NCBI GenBank assembly: GCA_014359885.1
Contig: JACIYN010000023.1
Coordinates: 62,001-126,000 of the forward strand
Direction: 5' to 3'
Source of the DNA: Desulfacinum sp.
GTDB lineage: Bacteria; Desulfobacterota; Syntrophobacteria; Syntrophobacterales; DSM-9756
DNA length: 64,000 nucleotides
Within the stretch, counting starts at the first letter, position 1, and each line of letters opens with the position of its first letter. Shown piece after piece: positions 36,313-44,380 of this stretch. The notes below the pieces were generated by a model. The model searched no databases and was not told the DNA's origin. It saw only the letters and a program-made list of their open reading frames with translations. The translations under genes were made by a program, and so were the position numbers.

Positions 36313-37680
36313 TCCCCTTGCGGGCACCCGAATTTCCACCCGAAAGCCTCCGCCGGGAACGTTTTCCGCCCGAATGGTTCCCCCATGCAGGACCACCGCC
36401 CGGTGCGCGATGGCGAGCCCCAGGCCCACGCCGCCGCTTTGGCGGTCGCGGGACGGCTCCACGCGGTAGAAGGGCTGGAAGAGGCGGGGAATCTCCTCCT
36501 CCGGAACCCCCGGCCCCCGGTCCCGTACGGCGACGATCCCCACGGGAGCCGTTCCGGTGGACTCCAGCCCCAGAGACACCTCCACTTCGGTCCCGCGCGG
36601 GGCATGGCGAACGGCATTTCGGACCACGTTTTCCACGGCGCTTCTCAGCAGATCGGCCGACCCCCGCACACGCACCGGCGCCTGGGATCGGACGGTCACG
36701 GTGCACTCCTTTTCGGACGCCTCGAAGGCGGCATCCTGCACGATGCTTCGAACCAGGTGGTCCAGGGCGACTTCTTCCGCCGCCTCCAGTTCCCGGAGCT
36801 GCTCCATGCGGCCCAGGGTCAGCACGTGAGCGATGAGCCGATTCAGCCGCTCGGACTCCTTTTCGATCCTTTCCAGCAGAGGGAGGAGATCGTGGGAGGC
36901 CTTGTCTTTGGCCAGTTCCAGGGCCACCCCCAACCGGGTCAAGGGCGATCGAAGCTCGTGGGAGACATCCCGCAGGAGCCGCCGCTGGGCCTCCATCAGT
37001 TCCTGGAGGCGCTCGGCCATGTGGTCGAAATCCCGGGCCAGGGCACCGAATTGATCCCCTCTCCCCGTCAGGGAGGGGCCCACGCGGGCGGCAAGATCTC
37101 CGGAGGCCAGCCTGCGGGCCGCGAGCTGAAGGGTTCTCAAGGGCGCCGTCAGGTGTCGGGCCAGGAAGAAGCAGAGAACCATGGCGGCGGCGAGCAACGT
37201 GGCCAGGGAGATGAGGAACGGGTGGGGCGGCGGGGTCATCCGGGGCGGCGGCGGCAAATGGCGAACCAACGTGTAGGTCGATCCCGAAGGGCCGGCGATG
37301 CGCAGGACCTGGTACGGGGGAGGCGGCAGGATCCTCCGCCGGGATCTTTCGTTGGGAGGGGGCGGGGGCGGCTCCCAGGCGTCTTCGGGCACGGGCCGGC
37401 CCGTGAGCTCCCTTCCCCGGTCGTCCAGAAAGAAGAGTCGAGCCGGTCCGTCTCCTTCCAGGCTTTGCACGTAGCGCCGGAGGGCCTCCGCCCCTTCCGC
37501 TTCGTAGATGCGGACTCCCGCGACCCCGGCCATCTTGAGGCCCTGGCGGGCGGCGCTCCGCCAGGCCTCCGTCCACACGCGCTTCGGGAAAAGCCAGCCC
37601 ATGATGAGAAACGAGAGGAGCGCTCCGCCGATGATGGTGGCGCAGAAAGCCAGAAAGATCTTGGCAAAGAGCGTTTTCAT
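36295..37680 (-). CDS. CpxA-like sensor histidine kinase
   Basis: 461 aa. TM1 (about 5-29), a periplasmic sensor region (about 30-160) with unusual proline runs ('PPPPPP' and two further clusters), TM2 (about 160-182) and a HAMP domain (about 183-235, ending 'RDFDHMAERLQELMEAQRR'). HisKA has its His in 'RDVSHELRSPLTRL', and HATPase boxes are 'ENVVRNAVRHAP', 'DRGPGVPEEE' and 'GGVGLGLAIA'. The four-base ATGA overlap with the upstream regulator gene indicates a two-gene operon. With divergent Spy/CpxP-like genes, an envelope-stress sensor is likely. The C-terminus is repeat-derived. Confidence 0.9.
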   Translation of the reverse strand: MKTLFAKIFLAFCATIIGGALLSFLIMGWLFPKRVWTEAWRSAARQGLKMAGVAGVRIYEAEGAEALRRYVQSLEGDGPARLFFLDDRGRELTGRPVPEDAWEPPPPPPNERSRRRILPPPPYQVLRIAGPSGSTYTLVRHLPPPPRMTPPPHPFLISLATLLAAAMVLCFFLARHLTAPLRTLQLAARRLASGDLAARVGPSLTGRGDQFGALARDFDHMAERLQELMEAQRRLLRDVSHELRSPLTRLGVALELAKDKASHDLLPLLERIEKESERLNRLIAHVLTLGRMEQLRELEAAEEVALDHLVRSIVQDAAFEASEKECTVTVRSQAPVRVRGSADLLRSAVENVVRNAVRHAPRGTEVEVSLGLESTGTAPVGIVAVRDRGPGVPEEEIPRLFQPFYRVEPSRDRQSGGVGLGLAIAHRAVVLHGGTIRAENVPGGGFRVEIRVPARGVTGDE

Positions 37681-38447
37681 GTCCCCTTGGCTCCCTCCCT
37701 CTCCCCAAGCCCCGCCGGGCGGCCCTCTTCGGGCAGGCAGTAGAGATAGCCCACACCGCGCACCGTCTTGATCCGCTCGGCCCCTTGGGGCCCGTCGCCC
37801 AGCTTCTTTCGCAGATTGCTCACGTGCACGTCCAGGCTCCGGTCGTAGGGCTGAAGTTTTCTTCCCAGCACCAGGAGGCTCAGTTCCTCTCGGCTGAGCA
37901 CCCGGCCGGCCGCCCGCAGCATGGCCTCCAGCAGGTTGAACTCCACCGTGGTGAGCCGAAGCGGGCGGCCGCCGCAGGTGGCGGTTCGCGTGCCGGTATG
38001 AAGCTCCACGTCCCCCACCCGCACCCCTTCCGGGCGGGCGGAACCCGCTTCCAAAGGCGGAGGGGCCAGCTCCGGGTGTCGCGCCCGCCTCAGGACCGCA
38101 CGAAGCCTGGCCAAGAGTTCCCTCGGATTGAAAGGCTTCGGCAGGTAGTCGTCCGCACCCAGCTCCAGGCCCACGATGCGGTCCACGTCATCTCCCCGCG
38201 CGGTGAGCATCACCACGGGGATGGACGACAGGGTGCGCAGGCGGCGCAGGACTTCCAGGCCGTCCAAGCCCGGAAGCATCACGTCCAGGACCACCAGGTC
38301 GAAGGCCTCTTCGGCCACGGCCCGAAGGCCCGCTTCTCCGTCGTGGACGCTCGAGACCCGAAACCCGTGGGGCTCCAGGTATTGGGAAAGCAGTTCGCAC
38401 AGCTCCACATCGTCATCGATCACCAGCAACCGCAGCACATCGCTCAT
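37677..38447 (-). CDS. CpxR-like OmpR-family response regulator
   Basis: 256 aa. Receiver domain with acidic 'IDDD', phospho-Asp in 'LVVLDVMLPGLDG' and Lys in 'LPKPFNP' (residues 5-120). The winged-helix DNA-binding domain follows ('LTTVEFNLLEAML', 'RSLDVHVSNLRKKLGD', 'IKTVRGVGYLY', about 150-245). The ATG at 38447 is where homology begins. It overlaps the kinase gene by 4 bases. Two GTAAA-N5-GTGAA-type boxes upstream suggest CpxR-style binding and autoregulation. Confidence 0.92.
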   Translation of the reverse strand: MSDVLRLLVIDDDVELCELLSQYLEPHGFRVSSVHDGEAGLRAVAEEAFDLVVLDVMLPGLDGLEVLRRLRTLSSIPVVMLTARGDDVDRIVGLELGADDYLPKPFNPRELLARLRAVLRRARHPELAPPPLEAGSARPEGVRVGDVELHTGTRTATCGGRPLRLTTVEFNLLEAMLRAAGRVLSREELSLLVLGRKLQPYDRSLDVHVSNLRKKLGDGPQGAERIKTVRGVGYLYCLPEEGRPAGLGEREGAKGT

Positions 38448-38489
38448 TCCACCGGTCCCCTCCAAGAGCTTCTCCCAGAATGTTCCTTT

Positions 38490-38548
38490 CCCAGGAACGC
38501 GGGCATCTCGCCCGCCTTTCATGCGGGCCGGAGGCCCGCGCTCCCACC
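38490..38548. repeat. type-3 palindromic repeat
   Basis: CCAGGAACGCGGGCATCTCGCCCG..CGGGCCGGAGGCCCGCGCTCCC, very similar to 36088-36150. It lies between the CpxR-like gene and its upstream boxes. Confidence 0.8.
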
Positions 38549-38585
38549 TGCAGGGAAGCATAGCGAAAAGGCGTGGGGCTCGCAT

Positions 38586-38600
38586 GTAAAGAATTGTGAA
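38586..38600 (+). promoter_or_regulatory. CpxR-box-like site 1
   Basis: GTAAAGAATTGTGAA. This matches GTAAA-N5-GTAAA with one mismatch. Confidence 0.55.
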
Positions 38601-38623
38601 GACCGCCGGAGCTCCGGCGAATT

Positions 38624-38638
38624 TTTACAAAAGTTCAC
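38624..38638 (-). promoter_or_regulatory. CpxR-box-like site 2 (inverted)
   Basis: The minus strand reads GTGAACTTTTGTAAA, again GTAAA-N5-GTAAA with one mismatch. It is 23 bases from site 1 and faces it, with a GCCGGAGCTCCGGC hairpin between. A TTGACA follows at 38645 toward the Spy-like genes. Confidence 0.55.
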
Positions 38639-38741
38639 GATCATTTGACACACATTAACCGGCCTTCGGGGTACACATTCCACCAACGAACCGGGGCGCC
38701 CCGCGCCTCAGACGGAAAGAGGAGGTGAAAAGGAGACGCAC

Positions 38742-39182
38742 ATGGAGGCAGAACGGAAAATGGTCAGAAAAAATCAATGGGATCCATCCGTGCGGGCCTG
38801 GATTGTGGCCGCTTTCGTCTGGCTCTTCGGACTGGGAGCGCTCCATGCCGGAGCGGGAAGGGCGCTGGGCCAACCCCCACCGCCGCCGGACGTGGACACG
38901 ATGATCCGCCACATGGACCGGGAACTGAACCTGACGGACGAACAAAAGGAAAAGATCCGCAACATTCTGGAGGAGGCTCGGCAGAAGGGAAGGAGTCTCA
39001 TGGAGCGCTCCCGGGCCGACGGATCGGGCCTCAGGGCCGTGAGGGCTCAATGGGAAGAGCTTCGGAAGGAAACGGATGCCCGGATCCAGGAGGTTCTTCG
39101 AGCCGATCAGTACGAAAAGTGGAAGGAGATGCGGAAAGAAAGGGAAGAACACCACGGTCCCCGGCGGGGACAGTGGGGATGA
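38742..39182 (+). CDS. Spy/CpxP-like periplasmic protein 1
   Basis: 146 aa. N-terminal hydrophobic export signal (about residues 17-42), then helical LTxxQ-family sequence: 'NLTDEQKEKIRNILEEARQ' and a second helix pair through 'RADQYEKWKEMRKERE'. Members are periplasmic chaperones or repressors of Cpx-type kinases. AAGGAG lies 7 bases before the ATG. Its divergence from a CpxAR-like pair supports an envelope-stress role. Confidence 0.8.
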   Translation: MEAERKMVRKNQWDPSVRAWIVAAFVWLFGLGALHAGAGRALGQPPPPPDVDTMIRHMDRELNLTDEQKEKIRNILEEARQKGRSLMERSRADGSGLRAVRAQWEELRKETDARIQEVLRADQYEKWKEMRKEREEHHGPRRGQWG

Positions 39183-39221
39183 TGCAATCCATCCGGAACA
39201 GCAAAGAAAGGAGGAGACACC

Positions 39222-39722
39222 ATGCGTCGAGGAAGAATGCTCATGATCGCGGCTTCCGTCGCAACTCTTCTGGCCGTGACGTCCGTTCGGGCCGATGCGT
39301 TCGGAGGCCCCCGATTCCGGAAGGCGCCGCCCCACGGAGGCCCCGGGTTCTTCCATGCAATCGATAGGTTCCTGGATCTTCGGCTCACGCCGCAACAGCA
39401 AGAGCGGATCCAGGCCGTCCTGGCAAAGTACCGAGATGACATGCTCGACGCCCTCAAAGTTCAAAGGGAATCCCGAAGGAATCTCTGGACCGTGATGATC
39501 GACGAACGGGCCGACGAGGCCACCGTGCGGAAAGCCTTCAAGGCGGTGGCGGCTGCAGAGGAAGAGTTGGCCGTCCTGGGCCATCGGGTCCGCCGTGAAA
39601 TTGAATCCATCCTGACCGACCAGCAGCGCGCCGTCATGTCCAGTTGGCACCACAAGCACCGGGACGGGATTGCCCCTCCCTTCCCGGAGCCTCCGGGCGA
39701 CGAAGCTCCCATTGAGGACTGA
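39222..39722 (+). CDS. Spy/CpxP-like periplasmic protein 2
   Basis: 166 aa with a signal peptide (cleavage likely after 'VRADA', about residue 26). Two LTxxQ-type motifs: 'RLTPQQQERIQAVLAKYR' and 'ILTDQQRAVMSSW'. The helical middle is rich in Arg/Glu, and the His-containing tail ('SSWHHKHRDG') might bind metal. AGGAGGAG precedes the ATG. It is 39 bases downstream of the first Spy-like gene and probably co-transcribed. Confidence 0.8.
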   Translation: MRRGRMLMIAASVATLLAVTSVRADAFGGPRFRKAPPHGGPGFFHAIDRFLDLRLTPQQQERIQAVLAKYRDDMLDALKVQRESRRNLWTVMIDERADEATVRKAFKAVAAAEEELAVLGHRVRREIESILTDQQRAVMSSWHHKHRDGIAPPFPEPPGDEAPIED

Positions 39723-39740
39723 TTCGCCCGTCTTTCCTCA

Positions 39741-39802
39741 CGCCCGGCTCCCCCTTGCCGGGCGCTTCCCTCCCACAACCGGGCGGCCCGAAGGCCGCCC
39801 GG
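39741..39802 (+). terminator. tandem GC-rich hairpins after the Spy-like genes
   Basis: CGCCCGGC/GCCGGGCG (39741-39764) and CCGGGCGGCC-CGAA-GGCCGCCCGG (39779-39802). There is no clear U-tract, so termination is inferred. The rest of 39723-40037 shows no gene. Confidence 0.45.
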
Positions 39803-40037
39803 CCCCATTGAACGGTGGATATCTGCCTTGCATTTCCCCGATACCCCCTCTAGTTTACTGATAAAGGATCTTAGCCAGAAAAGACCTTAGGAATCTTCCC
39901 CTTGCCTGACCTCCCCCTAGCCGCTTTGAACTCCGCCTCAGGCACGGAGATTCTTGACCTGCCAACGAATCGAAGGGGAAAGAAAATGTTTCGTCTACCC
40001 TGAAGGGATGGTCAACCCGGAAAGGCAGGTGAGTCCC

Positions 40038-41312
40038 ATGAGGCGAAACGCAGCACCGGTAACCCGCCTTCTTAGCCTTCTCGCCTTGCCCGGTTTGTTG
40101 GTGTCTTTTCTTGCGGCGGGAGGATGCCTTCCCACGGCACTCCGCTCACCTCCGCCACCCCCCGAACAGCCGACAGCCAAGACGATTCTTCCTCCGGATC
40201 TGCTCGAAAATGGCTTCGGCACGGAAGCCTGCCAAAAACCCATTGCGGCGGTGGTCGCCGCTGACAACAGGAAAGAAGAGGCTAGCGGGAGAGCTCGCGA
40301 AAAGCGTGTCCCGGCGAAAGCAGCAGCACGAAAAGCGATGGCCGGGGAACCGATACCGCAATCGCTCCCCCGGGGGGAATCCGAAGCTCGGAATCAGCAA
40401 CGCGAAACAAAACCGGAGGCGGAAAAAACAGTCGCAGAGCGGAGGAACGGAGATCAGGAATGGAAGGGTGTCGGCGGTGCGGTCATGTTTGGAATGATCC
40501 CGAACGAGAAGGCCGCTCCAATGCCCCCGCCTCAGGTTGCGGCCGGGAAGATGGCGTCCCCATCGAAAGAGTCTTTCCGGAAACCTCCCCGGCAGGAACA
40601 GCCCCCACCGAGCTCCGGCAGTGTGGATAGACCGCAGACCACAAAATCCCAGGGGCTCAAAGCAAAAATGAGTGGAGAAGGGGCGCCGCAGAGAGTCCAA
40701 AATAGATTCCTTGCACTCGGCAGCTTGGCGGCAATGGGAAGTGCCAAGGGAAAAGCAGAATTTACCAAAGAAGACTCCTTGAATCCTATCGACCGTCTCC
40801 TCTCCGGCTTGCGTTTCGGGACAATTGCCTTCAATGTCCCTCCGAGGATGAACATTCAGGCTACGGCTGTTGTCCAGCTCCTGCTCGGACTTGAAAAGAC
40901 CGGCGAGGAACTGAAGGCCATGGTGGAAGCGGAAGGAACAAGGGAAAGCGGGCGCATCCGCGTGTCCAACAGAATGGAGGCCAGGCTCACGGGGCCCCAT
41001 TTTACGATTACCGCCATCACCCCTGAAGTCCAGGCTGTATCGGGAAAAGAAATCTCCGAATGGAAATGGGAAATAAAGCCCAGAACTGCGGGGACGCATC
41101 ATTTGCATTTGACCCTCTCGGCCATCCTGGAAGTGGAAGGAAGTTCAACCCCCCGGTCTCTCCGGACATTCGACAAGATGATACTGGTGGAGGTGGGCTG
41201 GTTACAGAAAGTCCGGCTTTTTGTCTCTGAAAACTGGAAGTGGTTGTGGGCCGCGATTCTGGCCCCCATCGGTGGGTGGTTCTGGAGGACAGGCAGGAAA
41301 AGCGGCAGTTGA
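40038..41312 (+). CDS. putative lipoprotein with C-terminal membrane anchor, unknown function
   Basis: 424 aa from ATG 40038, with AGGTGAG upstream; in-frame earlier starts exist. A signal with a possible lipobox ('FLAAGGC', Cys about 30) comes first. A 200-residue Pro/Lys/Glu-rich disordered stretch follows, then a folded beta-rich domain (about 255-395, 'FNVPPRMNIQATAVVQLLLG', 'LTGPHFTITAITPEVQAVSGKEISEWKWEIKPRTAGTHHLHL'). A C-terminal TM helix ('WKWLWAAILAPIGGWFW') ends it. I have seen similar beta-domain-plus-TM tails in uncharacterised bacterial proteins but cannot assign a function. Codon use is less GC-biased than neighbours. Confidence 0.7.
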   Translation: MRRNAAPVTRLLSLLALPGLLVSFLAAGGCLPTALRSPPPPPEQPTAKTILPPDLLENGFGTEACQKPIAAVVAADNRKEEASGRAREKRVPAKAAARKAMAGEPIPQSLPRGESEARNQQRETKPEAEKTVAERRNGDQEWKGVGGAVMFGMIPNEKAAPMPPPQVAAGKMASPSKESFRKPPRQEQPPPSSGSVDRPQTTKSQGLKAKMSGEGAPQRVQNRFLALGSLAAMGSAKGKAEFTKEDSLNPIDRLLSGLRFGTIAFNVPPRMNIQATAVVQLLLGLEKTGEELKAMVEAEGTRESGRIRVSNRMEARLTGPHFTITAITPEVQAVSGKEISEWKWEIKPRTAGTHHLHLTLSAILEVEGSSTPRSLRTFDKMILVEVGWLQKVRLFVSENWKWLWAAILAPIGGWFWRTGRKSGS

Positions 41313-41338
41313 CGCGGCTTTTCGAGTCCATGCAAAAA

Positions 41339-41362
41339 GGGCCAAGTCGATTGACTTGGCCC
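41339..41362. terminator. bidirectional terminator between the lipoprotein gene and tRNA-Lys
   Basis: A perfect 10-bp stem, GGGCCAAGTC-GATT-GACTTGGCCC, has A5 before it and CTTGATTTTT after it. It can terminate the plus-strand gene and the minus-strand tRNA transcript. Confidence 0.85.
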
Positions 41363-41373
41363 CTTGATTTTTC

Positions 41374-41449
<76 letters not shown>

Positions 41450-41461
41450 ATGCCATCTATC

Positions 41462-41538
<77 letters not shown>

Positions 41539-41563
41539 ATGCAAACCCTTCAAACGGGGCTCT

Positions 41564-41593
41564 TTACTAGCCCAGGGCGCCCCGGCCTGTCAA
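41564..41593 (-). promoter_or_regulatory. promoter of the tRNA-Arg/tRNA-Lys unit
   Basis: On the minus strand, TTGACA (41593-41588), an 18-base GC-rich spacer, then TAGTAA (41569-41564), 26 bases before tRNA-Arg. A G+C-rich segment follows the -10 box, as in stringently controlled promoters. Confidence 0.55.
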
Positions 41594-41779
41594 GGAACTT
41601 TTTCCGGGCCCCGCCAAAAAAATGCCGGGGCGCGGCCCGTCCTTACGGCGACCCGGAACCGCCGCGCTGAGAAGCCTCCCGCCGTCTCGTTGCCGATTCC
41701 TTCGAGTTCCAGGGGGGCGCCGTTGGTGCCGGGCGAAGGCCCGCGGAAAGCGTTTCCTCCGGCGTTTTCGGCCAAGCTC

Positions 41780-42991
41780 CTACGCCTTGTAGGTGCGCAT
41801 GAGAAGGCCGAAGACGGCCAGGAAAAGGCCCGTCACGGCGGCGGCCAGGACGAAGGCGGCCAGGTACCCGCTCCGCTCGATCACCAGGCCCATGGTGGCG
41901 GAAGCCAGCATGATGCCGAAATAAATACAGGTGTTGTAGCCCCCCATGGCCAAACCGCGGGAGTGGGCGGGCACCACCACGGCAATGAGGGCCCCGATGG
42001 AGGTGAAGGCCAGGGCCAGGCCGGCCCCCAGCAACAGCGCACAGGCGAGGAAATGCCACAACTGGCCCGCCGCTCCGAAGCCCACCATGGCGGCGGCGGC
42101 CCCCAGGCCGCCGAAGGCCACCAGGCGCCTTCGGTCCCCCGTCCGGTCGCTCCAGTGCCCGAAGGGGATGCGGGACAGGGCGTTGGACACCCCCTGGACG
42201 AAAAAGATCATGCCGATGGACGCGATGGGAATGGAGGCGTCCCGGGCGTGGAGCGGGATGAAGGTGACGAACATGCCCAGCCCGAAACAGAGACCCAGGG
42301 TGACGAGCCAGCAGCCCCACAGGGGGCGGTTGCGCAGCACGTCCCCGGCCGCTTCCCGGAGCGGAGGCCGGGCCGGCGTTTCTGGCTGGGCCGTCGGCGC
42401 GGGGAGGGCCGCCAGAATCAGCACCCACAGGACGGCCGTCACCACACCGGAGGCCACGAACACGTCGGCGTAGCCGAATCCGTCGGCCACCCAGCCGCCC
42501 ACGGCCGGCCCCACGCTCATGCCCGTATAGAGCGCCGTGGTGTACCATCCGTAGGACCGGCCCAGATGGGTCACGGGCGACACGTCGGCCACGTAGCTCA
42601 TCATGGTGGGCCCGTAGGCGGAAAGCCCCACGCCGAAGAAGAAGTAGACCAGCATGAGCTGGGCCGGTGTGGTGGTGAAGGCGAGCCAGAAGGAGGTGAG
42701 CGATACGATCAACGTCCCCGCCAGGGCCACGCGCTTGCGGCCCCAGCGGTCCGAAAGGAGCCCCGTGGGAAAGGAAAGGCAGCCCGCGGTGAGAAAGAAG
42801 ATGGAGTTGATGAGCCCCACGGTGGGGGTGTCCGCCCCCAGGGACTTGGCATAGAGGGGCACCACGGGAATGCGCATGTAGGAGGCGGTGTAGAAACCGA
42901 ACGTGACCAGGCAGCAGACGGTGAGGCTGTAGACGAAGGAGGCGGGCCTGGAGGCCGGAAGGTTCAGGGTGTTGCGATACGGTCTTTCCAT
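41780..42991 (-). CDS. major facilitator superfamily transporter
   Basis: 403 aa, twelve predicted membrane helices. The MFS motif is 'GLLSDRWGRKRVALAG' between TM2 and TM3 (about 76-91), with a second-half equivalent 'FGHWSDRTGDRRRL'. The central loop is Pro-rich (about 195-215). The sequence resembles the drug/sugar-efflux type, but the substrate is unknown. It is transcribed toward the tRNA genes. The start ATG 42991 fits the family. Confidence 0.85.
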   Translation of the reverse strand: MERPYRNTLNLPASRPASFVYSLTVCCLVTFGFYTASYMRIPVVPLYAKSLGADTPTVGLINSIFFLTAGCLSFPTGLLSDRWGRKRVALAGTLIVSLTSFWLAFTTTPAQLMLVYFFFGVGLSAYGPTMMSYVADVSPVTHLGRSYGWYTTALYTGMSVGPAVGGWVADGFGYADVFVASGVVTAVLWVLILAALPAPTAQPETPARPPLREAAGDVLRNRPLWGCWLVTLGLCFGLGMFVTFIPLHARDASIPIASIGMIFFVQGVSNALSRIPFGHWSDRTGDRRRLVAFGGLGAAAAMVGFGAAGQLWHFLACALLLGAGLALAFTSIGALIAVVVPAHSRGLAMGGYNTCIYFGIMLASATMGLVIERSGYLAAFVLAAAVTGLFLAVFGLLMRTYKA

Positions 42992-43016
42992 GGGCTACCC
43001 CTGAGTTGTGGGTGGC

Positions 43017-43041
43017 GGGCGGGGATAAACCCCGCCCCTAC
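43017..43041. repeat. GTAG palindrome
   Basis: GGGCGGGGATAAACCCCGCCC followed by CTAC, the same family as 35498. It lies upstream of the MFS gene. Confidence 0.85.
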
Positions 43042-43120
43042 AGAAGGGGTCAAACCGTCCCTGCAGAGGCGAGCTTCATGCCCACCGTCGGGACCGCACA
43101 AAGGGAAAGAATCGTTTACT

Positions 43121-43335
43121 TGAGGCTGTCCGAGAATGTTTTTCCGGCTTAGAAGGCCGGGCCCCCCTCTCCTCGTAGCCGCGGGGCTTCAGCCCCGCGG
43201 GAAGGACCATCGCAACTTCATGGAGGGACAGTAAAACTGCGATGACCTCTCCGACAACCGGCGATTCCTCGGCAGCCCTAAAGGGCTGCGCTACGAGAAA
43301 AGAGATCACCCGCGACGTTTCCGGACAGGCTCCCA
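43121..43335. repeat. mosaic repeat element, type 1
   Basis: Left end GAGGCTGTCCGAGAATG (43122), right end TTTCCGGACAGGCTCCC (to 43335). The interior holds GTAG-CCGCGGGG..CCCCGCGG (43175-43200) and GCAGCCCT..AGGGCTGC (about 43272-43290). With the palindrome at 43017 it fills the 42992-43520 gap; no gene seen. Confidence 0.85.
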
Positions 43336-43520
43336 AGGTCCTTTCATCCTTAGCACACTCCCCAAGCCGCATGGAAGCCCCAGGGGGGAGTCTCCCGGAA
43401 ATCCCGGCAAGGCCGCTGCGCCCTTTCCGTTCAAGCCTTTCGCCGCGGCCGGAAATGCACTATGATTCAAGCACCTAAAGGGCATTCACCGGTATCGAAA
43501 CCGAATCAGGAGGGTTTTTC

Positions 43521-44372
43521 GTGACTGCATCTTCCAACACCGCCCTGCGTTTCGAGGGCACCGACCGCTATTACCTCAATCCGGAACTGCGCGAGATCGT
43601 CAACATCGCCATCGCCATGGAGAAGCCCCTGCTCCTCACCGGGGAGGCCGGCACGGGCAAGACCCAGCTCGCCTTCGAGATCGCCCGGGCCCTGGGCCTT
43701 GAAATGGAAGAGGCCCGGTGCAAATCCACCTTCAAGGGCGAGGAGCTGTGCTACGTCTACGACACGGTGCTCCGCCTGAACGATTCCCGTTTCGGATCGG
43801 GGGACACCGGTCGGGACGTGAACAACATCTGGGACTACATCCGCTTCGGGCCCATCGGGCGCGCCTTCACCGCCGAGGACCGGCGGGTTCTGCTGCTGGA
43901 CGAGATCGACAAGACCGACTCCGACACCCAGGACAACCTGCTGGACGTCCTGGAAGACGGAGCATTCATCATCCGGGAGATCAACCACAAGGTGAAGGCC
44001 CGGCACCGGCCCATCATCGTCATCACCAGCAACGCCAAGCGGGAGCTTTCCGATCCGTTCCTTCGCCGCTGCTTCTGCCACTACATCCCCTTCCCGGGTC
44101 CCGACGAGATGGTGAAGATCGTCCGGCTCCACTACCCGGACATTCCCGAGCCGTTCCTGCAGGCGTCCCTGGAGACCTTCTACCGGCTGCGCGAAGAGGG
44201 CTTCGAAAAGCCTCCGGCCACGGCCGAGCTGCTGGACTGGATCGGCGCCCTGCAGGCCAGCGGCGCCCGCGGCCCCGGAGCGGGCCGGGACGTGGCCCAC
44301 ATCGGCACGCTCCTCAAAAGGACCCAGGACATCCTGAAATTCAAGGGAATCCGGAAGGCCCTCCGGTTCTAG
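43521..44372 (+). CDS. MoxR-family AAA+ ATPase (CoxD-like)
   Basis: 283 aa. Walker A 'GEAGTGKTQLA' (about 41-51), Walker B 'RRVLLLDEIDKTD' (about 123-135), sensor 1 'IIVITSNAKRELSD' and arginine finger 'PFLRRCF'. MoxR ATPases work with VWA-domain proteins as chaperones for metal-centre or enzyme-complex assembly; the VWA gene starts 8 bases after this stop. The start is GTG 43521, preceded by GGAGGG. Confidence 0.9.
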   Translation: MTASSNTALRFEGTDRYYLNPELREIVNIAIAMEKPLLLTGEAGTGKTQLAFEIARALGLEMEEARCKSTFKGEELCYVYDTVLRLNDSRFGSGDTGRDVNNIWDYIRFGPIGRAFTAEDRRVLLLDEIDKTDSDTQDNLLDVLEDGAFIIREINHKVKARHRPIIVITSNAKRELSDPFLRRCFCHYIPFPGPDEMVKIVRLHYPDIPEPFLQASLETFYRLREEGFEKPPATAELLDWIGALQASGARGPGAGRDVAHIGTLLKRTQDILKFKGIRKALRF

Positions 44373-44380
44373 GAGCCGCC

